Assembly: GCA_965215295.1 (NCBI GenBank)
Contig: OZ244045.1
Location: 3,348,001 to 3,412,000, forward strand
Direction: 5' to 3'
Length of the DNA stretch: 64,000 nt
Source: HK1 sp965215295
Lineage (GTDB): Bacteria > Pseudomonadota > Gammaproteobacteria > HK1
Part shown: positions 1-8,792 of the stretch, piece after piece
Layout: each line of letters starts with the position of its first letter
Numbering within the stretch: position 1 is the first letter of the stretch
Translations under genes and position numbers: made by a program
Notes under the pieces: generated by a model
The model's input: the letters and a program-made list of their open reading frames with translations, nothing else
The model's database searches: none
What the model was told of the DNA's origin: nothing

Positions 1-651
1 CTCACCGCGGCCCTGGTCACGCTCGCGGACCTGCTGATCTGCTATCCGATCGCCTACTTCCTCGCCCAGTCCGCACGCGGCGGCTGGGCGCGGCTCATGG
101 TGCTGTCCCTGATCGTCCCGTTCTGGGTCAACGAGATCCTGCGGGCGTTCGCCTTCCGCATCATCTTCGGCTCGGCCGGGGTCATCAACGGCACCCTGCT
201 CTGGTTCGGGGTGATCGACCAGCCGGTGGACTTCATCCGGGAGAACATCGCGCTCTACACCGGGCTCACCTACGCCTTCATCCTGCTGATGATCTTCCCG
301 CTCTACAACGCCATCGAGAGCCTCGACCGCAACCAGATCGAGGCGGCCCGCGACATGGGCGCCTCGTGGCTGCGCATTCACTGGCGGGTGGTGATCCCGT
401 TCGCGAAGCCCGGGATCAGCTCCGGCTGCACGATGGTCTTCATGCTCACCGCCGGCGCCCTCGCCGCCCCGCAGATCCTCGGCGGACCGAGCAGCCTCTG
501 GTTCACCCAGATCATCTACCAGTGGTTCAACACCGGGAACAACTGGCCGCGGGGGTCGGCCTACGCGATCATCCTGCTGGTGTCGACGATCCTGCTGGTG
601 CTGCTGGTGATGCGGATCTTCAAGGTCCGTCTCGGGGACATCGGCAAGTGA
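1..651 (+). CDS. ABC transporter permease, PotB-like (5' end outside window)
   Basis: Inner-membrane permease of a spermidine/putrescine-type ABC importer. The reading frame is open from base 1, so the N-terminus lies outside the window; 216 residues are visible. Several hydrophobic segments are present, and the cytoplasmic EAA loop that contacts the ATPase is clear (EAARDMGASWLRIHWRVVIP near visible residue 116). Family members are about 280-300 residues, so roughly 70-90 residues are missing. The stop overlaps the GTG start of the next permease by 4 bp, so the two are translated together and probably form a heterodimeric channel. The substrate may be polyamines or another small cation or amine; the sequence alone does not decide. 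Confidence 0.93.
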   Translation, partial: LTAALVTLADLLICYPIAYFLAQSARGGWARLMVLSLIVPFWVNEILRAFAFRIIFGSAGVINGTLLWFGVIDQPVDFIRENIALYTGLTYAFILLMIFPLYNAIESLDRNQIEAARDMGASWLRIHWRVVIPFAKPGISSGCTMVFMLTAGALAAPQILGGPSSLWFTQIIYQWFNTGNNWPRGSAYAIILLVSTILLVLLVMRIFKVRLGDIGK

Positions 652-2069
652 GGTCGGACGCCCTCGCCCGCGTCTTCGTCCTGGGCTTCGTCTGCCTGTT
701 CTTCGTGTACCTGTTCGGTCCGCTCCTCATCATGGGCGTGACCGCCTTCAACAGCTCGCAGTTCCCGCGGGTCACGCCGTTCGAGTGCTTCTCGGTCGAG
801 TGGTTCGAGGTCCTGGTCAACGACGAGAAGCTGATGCGCGGGCTGCGGAACAGCCTGATCATCGGGACCGGCGTGGTCCTCGTCGCGGTGCCGGTCGGCC
901 TCGCCGGCGCGCTGATGCTGACCCAGGTCCCGAACCGGATCCGGCCCTGGTACTACACCATCGTGATCTCGCCGATCCTCATCCCCGGCGTGGTGCTCGG
1001 AATCTCGACCCTGGTGTTCTGGGACCGGCTCGGGAGGATGTTCGGCGCGAGCGAGGACAGCATCTTCTACGACGGGATCTTCCTCACCATCATCGGGCAG
1101 GCGACGTTCGTCTCCGCCTACGCCATGCTGATCTTCATCTCGCGCCTCCAGCGCTTCGACACCGCCCAGGAGGAAGCGGCCCTCGACCTCGGGGCGACCC
1201 ATGTGCAGACCTTCCGCAAGGTGCTGCTGCCGTTCCTCAAGCCCGCCATCGGCTCCGCCGCGGTCCTCGCGTTCCTCGCCTCGTTCGAGAACTACAACAC
1301 CACGGTGTTCACCAGCCTCACCAGCGAGACCCTGATCACGGTGCTCGCGAGCAAGGTGCGCTACGGCATCAACCCCTCGATCAGCGCGCTGGCCGTGATC
1401 ATCGTGGCCCTGACCCTGTTCGGCGCGGTGATCTACGAGATCGTGAAGCGCCGCGAGGCGGCGGCCGAGCGCGAGTCGGCCCGCATCGCGCGCGGCGAGA
1501 TCGAGACCCGCTCCCAGCGGGCCGCCCTGATCGCCGACCCCGCCCTCATCCTGTTCATCCTGGTCTGCGTCGCCGGCCTCGGCACCGTCTACTTCGCGGG
1601 GACGATGGGGGTCGAGGAGTGCAAGGTCGAGGTGAAGGCCGAGAAGAAGCGCCTTACGGAGCAGCGCGTCAAGGAACGGCGGACGCTGCAGATGTTCAGG
1701 GGGGCCGCACCGGGCGAGCAGACCGGTCGCCAGGAAGCCGCCCCGGCCCAGCCGGAAATCAAGGCGAAGGGCACCGAGGGCTACCAGGGCATCTTCGCTC
1801 CCCGGAACCTGGAAGGCCAAGCCGGTACCGGTACCGGCGAGCCGGTCCGGGAGGACGACGCTCCCGCGAAGGGCACCGAGGGCTACCAGAGCATCTTCGC
1901 TCCCCGGAACCTGGAAGGCCAAGTTGGTACCGGTACCGGCGAGCCGGTCCGGGAGGACGACGCTCCCGCGAAGGGCACCGAGGGCTACCAGAACATCTTC
2001 GCTCCCCGGAACCTGGAGAGCCAGGTCGGGGTCGATCCCGGCGAGTCGGCGCAGAAGAAAGAGGAATAG
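648..2069 (+). CDS. ABC transporter permease, PotC-like, with extra membrane helix and repeat tail
   Basis: Second permease of the polyamine-type importer, 473 residues. The GTG start at 648 overlaps the upstream stop (GTGA) and restores the usual N-terminus beginning just before the first membrane helix. Residues 1 to about 270 are an ordinary PotC-like core with an EAA loop (EEAALDLGATHVQTFRKVLL). The gene then continues far past the usual 260-280 residues. A charged stretch is followed by one more hydrophobic segment (ALILFILVCVAGLGTVYFAG), then a short Lys/Arg/Glu-rich region, then three 34-residue repeats ending in a truncated copy. The tail is not part of the known permease fold; its role is unknown. 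Confidence 0.92.
   Translation: MRSDALARVFVLGFVCLFFVYLFGPLLIMGVTAFNSSQFPRVTPFECFSVEWFEVLVNDEKLMRGLRNSLIIGTGVVLVAVPVGLAGALMLTQVPNRIRPWYYTIVISPILIPGVVLGISTLVFWDRLGRMFGASEDSIFYDGIFLTIIGQATFVSAYAMLIFISRLQRFDTAQEEAALDLGATHVQTFRKVLLPFLKPAIGSAAVLAFLASFENYNTTVFTSLTSETLITVLASKVRYGINPSISALAVIIVALTLFGAVIYEIVKRREAAAERESARIARGEIETRSQRAALIADPALILFILVCVAGLGTVYFAGTMGVEECKVEVKAEKKRLTEQRVKERRTLQMFRGAAPGEQTGRQEAAPAQPEIKAKGTEGYQGIFAPRNLEGQAGTGTGEPVREDDAPAKGTEGYQSIFAPRNLEGQVGTGTGEPVREDDAPAKGTEGYQNIFAPRNLESQVGVDPGESAQKKEE
1767..2042 (+). repeat. 102-bp in-frame tandem repeat, about 2.7 copies
   Basis: Three units begin at 1767, 1869 and 1971, exactly 102 bp apart, inside the 3' end of the PotC-like gene. Each encodes 34 residues starting KGTEGYQ and containing IFAPRNLE, with GTGTGEPVREDD near the end. 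Copies differ at only a few bases (for example GYQG, GYQS and GYQN). The period is a multiple of three, so copy number can change without loss of frame. Confidence 0.95.
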
Positions 2070-2140
2070 CGCTACCCGCACCCGGCGGGGCGAAGGGAGC
2101 GGCCCGTCCCGAGAGGCCACCGCAACTCGAGTCTCTTCCC

Positions 2141-3220
2141 ATGCCTCTGGTCACGACCACCATCGGCGCTTGGCCGAAGCCCGGGTACGTGCGGCTTCCG
2201 GACTGGTTCACGTGCCCGGAAGGCCCCGACACCCCGACCCCCACCCGGGGATGGGCCGAGGCGATGGAGGCACTGGGCGATGACGCGGAAGCGATCATCG
2301 CGCGGGGCGTCGGCGAAGCGGTCGCCGACCAGATCGGCGCCGGCATCGACATTCCGACCGATGGAGAGATCGCCCGCGAGGACTACATCCACTACCACTG
2401 CCGCCACCTCGACGGGGTGAGCTTCGAGCGGCTGGAGGAGAAGTCGCTGCGCAACGACGCCTATCGCGCCCACCTGCCGACGATCCTCGGGCCGGTGCGC
2501 GCCGGCGCGCCGTTCCTCCCCACCGACTACCGGCGCGCGCAGTCGTGCACCGATCGGGCGGTGAAGATCACGATGCCCGGTCCGATGACGATCTCGGACA
2601 CCACGGTGGACCTCCACTATGGCGACCCGCGGGCGCTCGGGCGCGATCTGGCGGCCGCCCTCAACCGCGAGGTCCTCGCGCTTGCCGACGCCGGTTGCCG
2701 GCACGTCCAGATCGACGAGCCGCTGTTCGCGCGCAAGCCCGACGCGGCGCTCGACTACGGGTTCGAGCATCTGGAGCGCGCTTTCCACGGCTGCCCCGGG
2801 CACGTCACCCGGACTGTCCACATGTGCTGCGGTTACCCCGACCGGCTCGACCGGCTCGACTATCCCAAGGCCGATCCGGACAGCTACTTCCGGCTGGCCG
2901 ACGCAATCGACGATGCGGCGATCGACGCGATCAGCATCGAAGACGCGCATCGGCCGAACGACCTGTCGCTGCTGGAGCGGTTTCGCCGCACCACCGTGAT
3001 CCTCGGGGTCGTGGCGATCGCCAGGAGCCGGGTCGAGAGTGCCGGGGAGATCGCCGAGCGGCTCGGCACGGCCTTGGGGCACATCGATGCGCATCGCCTC
3101 GTCGCCGCCCCCGATTGCGGGCTCGGTCTGCTGGGGCGCGACCTGGCGCGAAGCAAGCTCTCGAACCTGTGCCAGGCCGCCCACGCAGTGGGAGAAGGCG
3201 CAGGCATCCCGGGACGTTGA
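2141..3220 (+). CDS. MetE C-terminal-domain-like protein (cobalamin-independent methionine synthase family)
   Basis: A 359-residue soluble protein resembling only the C-terminal catalytic barrel of cobalamin-independent methionine synthase. It lacks the N-terminal half of classical MetE (about 750 residues). Signs are TTIGAWPKP near the N-terminus, DIPTDGE, VQIDEPLF, HMCCGYP, SIEDAH and APDCGLG. The His-x-Cys pair in VHMCCG, the Glu of SIEDAH and the Cys of APDCG match the zinc ligands that activate the thiol acceptor. It is probably a methyltransferase moving a methyl group to a thiol, but short MetE-like proteins use varied donors and acceptors. It sits 71 bp after the permease gene on the same strand. 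Confidence 0.88.
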   Translation: MPLVTTTIGAWPKPGYVRLPDWFTCPEGPDTPTPTRGWAEAMEALGDDAEAIIARGVGEAVADQIGAGIDIPTDGEIAREDYIHYHCRHLDGVSFERLEEKSLRNDAYRAHLPTILGPVRAGAPFLPTDYRRAQSCTDRAVKITMPGPMTISDTTVDLHYGDPRALGRDLAAALNREVLALADAGCRHVQIDEPLFARKPDAALDYGFEHLERAFHGCPGHVTRTVHMCCGYPDRLDRLDYPKADPDSYFRLADAIDDAAIDAISIEDAHRPNDLSLLERFRRTTVILGVVAIARSRVESAGEIAERLGTALGHIDAHRLVAAPDCGLGLLGRDLARSKLSNLCQAAHAVGEGAGIPGR

Positions 3221-3475
3221 TTCGGGATCGGTCCGGCTCGTGCCGGATTGCCGCCGGACCCCGGTTCCCCGGTCATCGGCGACTGATGCGGGCCGACCAC
3301 ATGCAACGGTCGGGCTGCCTTCCATGACCCGGGCAAACCGGTCCTCCCCGGGGTTCCCGGAGCGATCCGTATCCAGTGGTACGTCGGCACCGCCACCGTC
3401 CGGTCCCCCCGGGGGTCCCGGGACGATCCATTCGGACATGCCGGTGACGGGAAAGTACGGCCGGGCGTCCCTCGC

Positions 3476-4324
3476 TCAGACGACGAAGCGCCGCCGCACG
3501 AGGGCGACCGCGACGTAGAACCCGGCGACGGCGAATCCCGCGAGCACCGCCAAGTGTACGGCCACCTCGCCGACCGGGGCGCCGGTCACGAGCGGGCGGA
3601 CCAGGGCGACGGCATGGGTGAGCGGCAGCGCCTGCACCGCGTGCCGGGCGATCTCCGGCAGCGACGAGACGGGATAGAACACGCCGCACAGGATGAACAT
3701 CGGGGTGATCACGAGGGTGATGTAGTAGCTGAAGAAGTCGTACGACGGAGAGACCGCGCTCACCGCGATGGCCGGCCCGGCGAAGGCGAGTCCGATGAGG
3801 AACAGCAACGGAACGCAGTACAGGGCCTGGACGCCCTCGACCGCCCCGAACAGGGAGGCCACGAGCAGGATCGAGCTTCCGGAGATGCAGCCCTTCGTCG
3901 CGCACCAGAGCATCTCCCCCGCCACGATGTCGTCGATCTCGACCGGGGTGGCGAGCATCCCGTCGTACGTCTTCTGGGGAACCATGCGGGTATAGACCGA
4001 ATAGATCCCCTCGTACGACGCGACGGTCATCCCCGACGAGGCGACCAGCCCCGAGGCGAGGAACGCGAAGTAGCCGACACCGTCCATCTCGCCGATGAAC
4101 TGCCCGAGCCCGAACCCGAGGCCGAGCAGATAGAGGAAGGGCTCGCCGAAGTTGAGGAACAGGCTGGGCACCATCAGCCGGCGCCATACCCGGACGTTGC
4201 GGCGCCACACCGCGAACGCCACCGGGCGCGGCGCCGGGGGACGCCAGTGCCGGACGCGCTCCGTCACGTCCACGTCGGGGCCCCTCCGCCGCCCCCGCCG
4301 CAGAACTTCTTCATTCGAGCGCAT
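3476..4324 (-). CDS. ABC-2 type transporter permease, NodJ-like
   Basis: A 282-residue inner-membrane permease of the NodJ/ABC-2 exporter family. About six hydrophobic segments follow a basic cytoplasmic N-terminus, with the family-typical stretch YYITLVITPMFILCGVFYPV. It is downstream of the matching ATPase gene on the same strand and together they make a complete exporter. Substrates in the family are lipo-oligosaccharides, polysaccharide precursors or drugs; nothing here chooses among them. The ATG at 4322-4324 is used because it falls at the edge of a duplicated junction segment and gives a full-length N-terminus; a later start is possible. It is convergent with the MetE-like gene. Confidence 0.9.
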   Translation of the reverse strand: MRSNEEVLRRGRRRGPDVDVTERVRHWRPPAPRPVAFAVWRRNVRVWRRLMVPSLFLNFGEPFLYLLGLGFGLGQFIGEMDGVGYFAFLASGLVASSGMTVASYEGIYSVYTRMVPQKTYDGMLATPVEIDDIVAGEMLWCATKGCISGSSILLVASLFGAVEGVQALYCVPLLFLIGLAFAGPAIAVSAVSPSYDFFSYYITLVITPMFILCGVFYPVSSLPEIARHAVQALPLTHAVALVRPLVTGAPVGEVAVHLAVLAGFAVAGFYVAVALVRRRFVV

Positions 4325-4503
4325 CCCGCATCGTCGTCATGCTTCCGGTCCCCCGGTCCTCACGTCCTTCAGTCCCGCAGCTCGTGTCCGGAGGCGCACC
4401 ACCCCTCCGCGGCGCTCCTTCATTCGAGCGGCGTTCCGCATCGTCGTCATGCCTCCCGGTCCCCCCGGTCCTCATGTCCTTCAGTCCCGCAGCTCGTGCC
4501 CGG
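4310..4503. repeat. Tandem duplication of the nodI-like/nodJ-like gene junction
   Basis: Two copies, about 4310-4391 and 4419-4503, near period 110 bp with small indels. Each carries the 3' end of the ATPase gene (minus-strand stop and last codons) joined to the 5' end of the permease gene. The copy at 4419-4503 supplies the real ATPase stop. The copy at 4310-4391 supplies the real permease start. The intervening part is a redundant gene-end relic. Confidence 0.88.
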
Positions 4504-5392
4504 TGAGGCGCAGGAACACGTCCTCGAGGTTCGCGGGCCGGTGCAGGTATTCGAGCTCGGGATGGCGCTGGAGGATGGAGAGGACCGCACCCGGATCGCT
4601 CGCGTGGCAGTGCCAGATGCCGTCGATGGCCTCCACCCGCGCATGCCGGGCGAGCTCGTCGGGCAGCGTCGCCGATCCGGCGCGCACCTCGATCACGCTC
4701 GATTCGACCTGCCCCGCCACCAGCGCGCGCGGGGTGTCCTCGGTCAGGATGCGCCCGTGGTCGATGATCGCGAGCCGGTCGCAGAGCCGCTCCGCCTCCT
4801 CCATGTAGTGCGTCGTGAGCAGCACCGTGGTCCCGCGTCCCTTGAGCTCGCGCAGGCGCGACCAGATCAGGTGGCGGATCTGGGGGTCGAGCCCGGTGGT
4901 CGGCTCGTCGAGGATGAGCATCTCGGGATCGTTCACCAGGGCGCGGGCGATCACGAGCCGCCGCCTCATGCCACCCGAGAGGGCCTGGATGCGGTCCTCG
5001 GCCCGATCCGCGAGGGCGACGAACTCGAGCAGCGACAGGAGGAACGGCTCCAGCGGCTTGCGGGCCGGGTGCGGAAAGTAGCTGGCGTAGACCCGCAGGT
5101 TCTCCATGACCGTGAAGTCGGGATCGAGGTTGTCTTCCTGCGGCACGACACCGATCCGCGCCCGCACCCGGCTGGCCGCGGCCGGCATCGGCTCCCCGAG
5201 CACGGTCAGCTCGCCGCCGCTCGGCGGGGAGTGGCCGAGGATCATGCGCAGCGTGGTGGTCTTGCCGGCGCCGTTCGGCCCGAGCAGCCCGAAGCAGCCG
5301 CCCCGAGGCACCCGGAGGTCGATGCCCCCGACCACCGTCTCGGCGCCGAAGCGCTTCAGGAGCCCCCTTGCCTCCACCACGTATCCGCTCAA
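4481..5392 (-). CDS. ABC transporter ATP-binding protein, NodI-like
   Basis: Cytoplasmic ATPase of the NodI/DrrA-type exporter, 303 residues. It has Walker A (GPNGAGKTT), Q-loop (VVPQEDNLDPDF), ABC signature (LSGGMRRRL), Walker B with catalytic Glu (MLILDEPTTGLDP) and H-loop (LLTTHYMEEAE). The frame is open much further upstream, but that extension is low-complexity, including a proline run encoded opposite the poly-G tract. The TTG at 5390-5392 is preferred because a perfect GGAGGT lies 7 bases before it and the protein then begins at the usual position before the first beta strand. It is paired with the NodJ-like permease downstream. Confidence 0.93.
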   Translation of the reverse strand: MSGYVVEARGLLKRFGAETVVGGIDLRVPRGGCFGLLGPNGAGKTTTLRMILGHSPPSGGELTVLGEPMPAAASRVRARIGVVPQEDNLDPDFTVMENLRVYASYFPHPARKPLEPFLLSLLEFVALADRAEDRIQALSGGMRRRLVIARALVNDPEMLILDEPTTGLDPQIRHLIWSRLRELKGRGTTVLLTTHYMEEAERLCDRLAIIDHGRILTEDTPRALVAGQVESSVIEVRAGSATLPDELARHARVEAIDGIWHCHASDPGAVLSILQRHPELEYLHRPANLEDVFLRLTGHELRD

Positions 5393-5399
5393 TGTCCCC

Positions 5400-5405
5400 A
5401 CCTCC
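5400..5405 (-). promoter_or_regulatory. Ribosome binding site fixing a TTG start
   Basis: GGAGGT on the minus strand, 7 nt before the TTG at 5392. It decides the start of the NodI-like ATPase against longer upstream options. Confidence 0.75.
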
Positions 5406-5777
5406 GGCCACCGCGCATGACCCGCCTTTCCACCGAAGCGCCCGGCGCCGGTGGCCGTCGCGGATCGGATCGGCGAAGCGCGGCGAGACCTGACGCCCGG
5501 GGTCCCGGCCGGCGTGAAGCCGCCCGGCCACGGCTTCCTCACGAAACGGTTTTCCGCGAAAACGACTTCCGCGCCGCGGGTGCGAAGTCTATTCGAAAGC
5601 GGCCCCGGCCGGCTCGCCGGGGGGGGGGGGGGGGGGGGGGGGGGATATCGAGCGTCGCACGAGGTCTCGCCGAAGCTCGCGCCGTTGTTCATGTGCCGGC
5701 CGGCCCGCCGGGGGGCGGATATCAAGCGCCGCGGCTGATATCTTCGCCCGACAGGAGCGGATTCGGAGAGATCTCCC
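5406..5777. other. Divergent intergenic region with poly-G run
   Basis: About 370 bp between the divergent NodI-like and LLM oxidoreductase genes. No gene is supported. It holds the G26 run, and near-identical ggatatc(g/a)agcg words on either side of positions 5641-5735. Promoters for both neighbours should lie here, but I could not pick convincing hexamers. Confidence 0.6.
5619..5644 (+). repeat. Homopolymer run of 26 G
   Basis: An uninterrupted stretch of 26 guanines. It lies 133 bp before the start of the LLM oxidoreductase gene and 226 bp upstream of the start of the divergent ABC ATPase. Such tracts are slippage-prone. It could alter promoter spacing, or its exact length could be an assembly artefact. 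Confidence 0.95.
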
Positions 5778-6770
5778 ATGAAATTCGGACTGACGGTCCC
5801 CTCGTACACTTGGCCCGGCCTCGACCGGAAGATGGCCCGCCTCGTCACCAAGGACATGGCGAAGCGCGCGGAGGCGCTCGGCTACGACTCGATCACGGTC
5901 TGGGACCACCTCCTGAGCGCGCCCGGGCTCTACGGCGGCTCGTGGATGGACCCGCTGATGGTGCTGAGCTGCGTGGCCGGCGCCACCGAGACGATCCCGC
6001 TCGGCACCCACATCCTGGTGGTGCCGCTGCGCCACCCGGTGCTGCTCGCCAAGGAGCTCGCGACCCTCGACCACATGTCCGAGGGGCGGTTCATCTTCGG
6101 GGTCGGGCCGGGCTGGAACGAGCCCGAGTTCACCGCGATGGGGATCTCCATGAAGGAGCGCGGCCGGCGCACCGACGAGGTGCTCGATGCGGTCAGGCTC
6201 CTGCTCACCGGGGAGAACGTCTCGTTCGAGGGCAGGTTCTGGCGGTTCGAGGACGTGACCATCGAGCCCCGCCCCGAGAAGTACTTCCCGGTGTGGGTGG
6301 CCGGGGGCTCGCGGATCCCCGACCCGCTGTCGCCGGACAAACCCTACATGGTGAAGTCGGTGATGGACCGGATCGCCAAGCACGCCGACGTGTTCACCGT
6401 GCGCGCCTCGGGCAGGCTCGAATGGGTCGTGCGGGACATCCGGACGATGCGCGAGTACCTGCCGACCGCCGGCCGCGACCCGTCCACCCTGGGCATCGCG
6501 CACGTGCAGGCGGGCTACCTGGTCGACACCGACGACACCGGGAAGGCGCTCTCCGTCCAGCGCGGGCCGATGGAGACCATGATGGGCGCCAACCGTTCCT
6601 GGGAGCATCTGCAGGAGTGCTACCTGCTCGGCGGCATCGGCGACATCGTCCACAAGCTCAGGACGCTGGAAGAGGCGGGGATCGAGCACGTGACCATCCA
6701 GCCCGCGGCGCCGGAAATGGAGCAGGTCGAGCTGTGGATGGACCGGATCATCCGGCCGTACTTCCGATAG
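5778..6770 (+). CDS. LLM-class flavin-dependent oxidoreductase
   Basis: A 330-residue luciferase-like (alpha/beta)8 monooxygenase or F420/FMN-dependent reductase. Family features include MKFGLTVPSY at the start, YDSITVWDHLL, TETIPLGTHILVVPLRHPVLLAKELATL and the SEGRFIFGVGPGWNEPE turn. A late helix-rich part ends GIGDIVHKLRTLEEAGIEHVTI. The reaction cannot be deduced from sequence. The neighbouring peptidase and hydantoinase genes suggest a role in catabolism of a cyclic or N-containing compound. ATG 5778 follows a clear purine-rich site (ggagagatctccc). Confidence 0.93.
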   Translation: MKFGLTVPSYTWPGLDRKMARLVTKDMAKRAEALGYDSITVWDHLLSAPGLYGGSWMDPLMVLSCVAGATETIPLGTHILVVPLRHPVLLAKELATLDHMSEGRFIFGVGPGWNEPEFTAMGISMKERGRRTDEVLDAVRLLLTGENVSFEGRFWRFEDVTIEPRPEKYFPVWVAGGSRIPDPLSPDKPYMVKSVMDRIAKHADVFTVRASGRLEWVVRDIRTMREYLPTAGRDPSTLGIAHVQAGYLVDTDDTGKALSVQRGPMETMMGANRSWEHLQECYLLGGIGDIVHKLRTLEEAGIEHVTIQPAAPEMEQVELWMDRIIRPYFR

Positions 6771-7003
6771 CCGCGCCCGCCCCTCGCCGTGCCGCACGGG
6801 CCGGGGCCGCGCTCCGGGCCTCGGACCCCGGATCAGGAGCATCCATCATCATGCGGAGCCGAGCCGCCCGTCGCGAAAAGCGCCCGCCCTTGGCCGCGCG
6901 CCCGCCCCTCGCCGTGTCGCATGGGCCGGGGCCGCGCTCCGAGCCTTGAACCGGGGACATCCACCATGCAGAGCCGAGCCGCCCGTCGCGAGAAGCGTCC
7001 GCC
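6771..7003. repeat. Tandem duplication of the M81-peptidase gene start
   Basis: Two imperfect copies occupy about 6771-6893 and 6894-7003. Shared words start 125 bp apart at the left and 115 bp apart at the right because of a 10-bp indel. Each contains an ATG (6851 and 6966) followed by the same basic codons (SRAARREKR). Only the second ATG is continuous with the gene. Confidence 0.88.
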
Positions 7004-8549
7004 CCGGAAGCACCGCTCCGCAGTGACGCGGATCGCGGTCGCCGGCTTCCAGCACGAGACGAACACCTTCGGCGCGACCCGGGCCGGGTTCCGCGACTTC
7101 GAGGAGGCCGATGCCTGGCCGGGCCTGCTGCGAGGCGCCGAGGTGGTCCCGGGCACCGCGGGGATCAACCTGCCGATGGCGGGCTTCGTGGAACGGGCCG
7201 CCGCGGAGCCGCGAGTCGAGCTGGTGCCGATCCTGTGGTGCTCGGCCGAGCCGTCCGCCCATGTCACCGACGACGCGTTCGAGCGGGTCGGCACGATGAT
7301 CCTGGACGGCATTCGAGACGCGGGCGCGATCGACGGCATCTATCTCGACCTCCACGGGGCGATGGTCACCGAGAGCTTCGAGGACGGCGAGGGGGAGCTG
7401 CTGGACTGCATCCGCGGTCTCGTGGGCCCCGCGCTCCCCATCGCGGTGAGCCTCGACCTGCACGCGAACGTCACCCCGCGGATGGTGGAGCACGCCTCCG
7501 CAATCACGGTCTTCCGGACCTACCCCCACCTGGACATGGCCGAGACCGGCGGACGGACGTATGCCGTGCTGAAGCGCCTGATTGGCGCCCCGCCCCCGTG
7601 CAAGGCGTTTCGCCAGGCGCCGTTTCTGGTGACCTTGCCGGCGCAGTACACCGGGGGGTCGCCCTGCCGGGAGCTCTACGCCGCGGTCGAGCGGACCGGC
7701 CGGGCGCCCGGCCCGCGGGCGGAGCTCGCGATGGGTTTTCCCGCCGCCGACATCCACCATGCCGGGCCGTCGGTCCTGGCCTACGCGGACACCGAGGAGG
7801 GTGCCGGCGACCTCGCCGATCGGCTGCTCCGCGACATCATCGCCGCCGAGCCGTCCTTCGACTGCACGCTCCTGCCGCCGGAGGAGGCGGTCGCCCGGGC
7901 CATGGCGGCGGAGACGGACAGGCCAGTGATCATCGCCGACGTTCAGGACAATCCGGGCGCGGGCGCGACCTCGGATACGACGGGGCTGCTGCGGGCAATG
8001 GTGGCGGGGGGCGCACGGGGAGCCGTGCTCGCGTTGCTGAACGACCCCGAGGCGGCGGCGCGGGCGCACGAGTGCGGCGTCGGCGCCTCCTTCCGGTCGG
8101 CGCTCGGCGGCGGGTCGGACGTGCCGGGTGACGCGCCGTTCCATGGCCGGTTCCGCGTCGAGGCGCTGAGCGACGGCCGGTTCCCGTTCACCGGCGAGAT
8201 GTACGCCGGCGGGGTGGCGGAGCTCGGCCCGACCGCCGCGCTTCGGGTGCTGGACCGCGACTCCGACGTCCGGGTCGTGGTCGGCAGCAGGCGCTGCCAG
8301 TGCCTGGACCGGGCGATCTTCTCCCACCTCGGGATCGCCCCGCACGAACAGCGGATCCTCGCGGTGAAGAGCACCGTGCACTTCCGGGCGGACTTCGAGC
8401 CGCTCTCCGAAACGATCCTCCTCGCGGAGGCGCCGGGCCTGAACCCCTGCCGTCTGGAGTCGATCCCCTATCGGCGCCTGCGCGGCGGCGTTCGCCTCGG
8501 TGCCGGCGGGAGGCCGTTCGCCGACGCGGTCCGCGGCGCGGCGGGATAG
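6966..8549 (+). CDS. M81 family metallopeptidase (MlrC-like)
   Basis: A 527-residue protein of the MlrC/M81 family, named for the last enzyme of microcystin breakdown but widespread in amino-acid and small-amide catabolism. Recognised motifs are AGFQHETNTF near the N-terminus, YLDLHGAM, SLDLHANVT, TYPHLDMAETG, ADIHHAGPSV and DNPGAGATSDTT; the His/Asp residues in these are likely metal ligands. Most relatives begin just before RIAVAGFQ, so the GTG at 7023 is an alternative start. ATG 6966 lies inside a duplicated gene-start segment and adds 19 basic residues. Co-directional with HyuA/HyuB, consistent with joint use in opening cyclic amides. Confidence 0.9.
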   Translation: MQSRAARREKRPPRKHRSAVTRIAVAGFQHETNTFGATRAGFRDFEEADAWPGLLRGAEVVPGTAGINLPMAGFVERAAAEPRVELVPILWCSAEPSAHVTDDAFERVGTMILDGIRDAGAIDGIYLDLHGAMVTESFEDGEGELLDCIRGLVGPALPIAVSLDLHANVTPRMVEHASAITVFRTYPHLDMAETGGRTYAVLKRLIGAPPPCKAFRQAPFLVTLPAQYTGGSPCRELYAAVERTGRAPGPRAELAMGFPAADIHHAGPSVLAYADTEEGAGDLADRLLRDIIAAEPSFDCTLLPPEEAVARAMAAETDRPVIIADVQDNPGAGATSDTTGLLRAMVAGGARGAVLALLNDPEAAARAHECGVGASFRSALGGGSDVPGDAPFHGRFRVEALSDGRFPFTGEMYAGGVAELGPTAALRVLDRDSDVRVVVGSRRCQCLDRAIFSHLGIAPHEQRILAVKSTVHFRADFEPLSETILLAEAPGLNPCRLESIPYRRLRGGVRLGAGGRPFADAVRGAAG

Positions 8550-8792
8550 CCCCGCCGACACGGCCTGGTTTCTCGCCGCCGTTTCCGGAGGTGTAGATGC
8601 CGGTGGGGCTCTGATAGTGTCCGGTCATGCACGGCAACATCGCCGATGGCGATTCGAGCAACGCCGGGGCCAGCGAATCTCGATGTCATGGACAGGCGCA
8701 TCGACGAACCGGGCTGACCCGCTGCCTCCACCGCCGCGCTCCCGGCCTGTGGCGGGCACGCATTGAGTCATGCGATGCGGGTGGATTCCTGA

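Noticed and set aside
561..2120. Long minus-strand frame opposite the PotC-like gene
   Set aside because: Arg/Asp/Gly-rich shadow of a GC-rich gene on the other strand; no conserved motif. The same applies to the long antisense frames under hyuA (8625-11006) and hsdR (30917-34237).
3221..3475. Rho-independent terminator between the MetE-like and NodJ-like genes
   Set aside because: Several ccgg-rich inverted words are present but none forms a clear stem followed by a T-run.
5393..5857. N-terminal extension of the NodI-like ATPase through a polyproline stretch
   Set aside because: The polyproline is just the poly-G tract read from the other strand; a perfect ribosome binding site favours the TTG at 5392.
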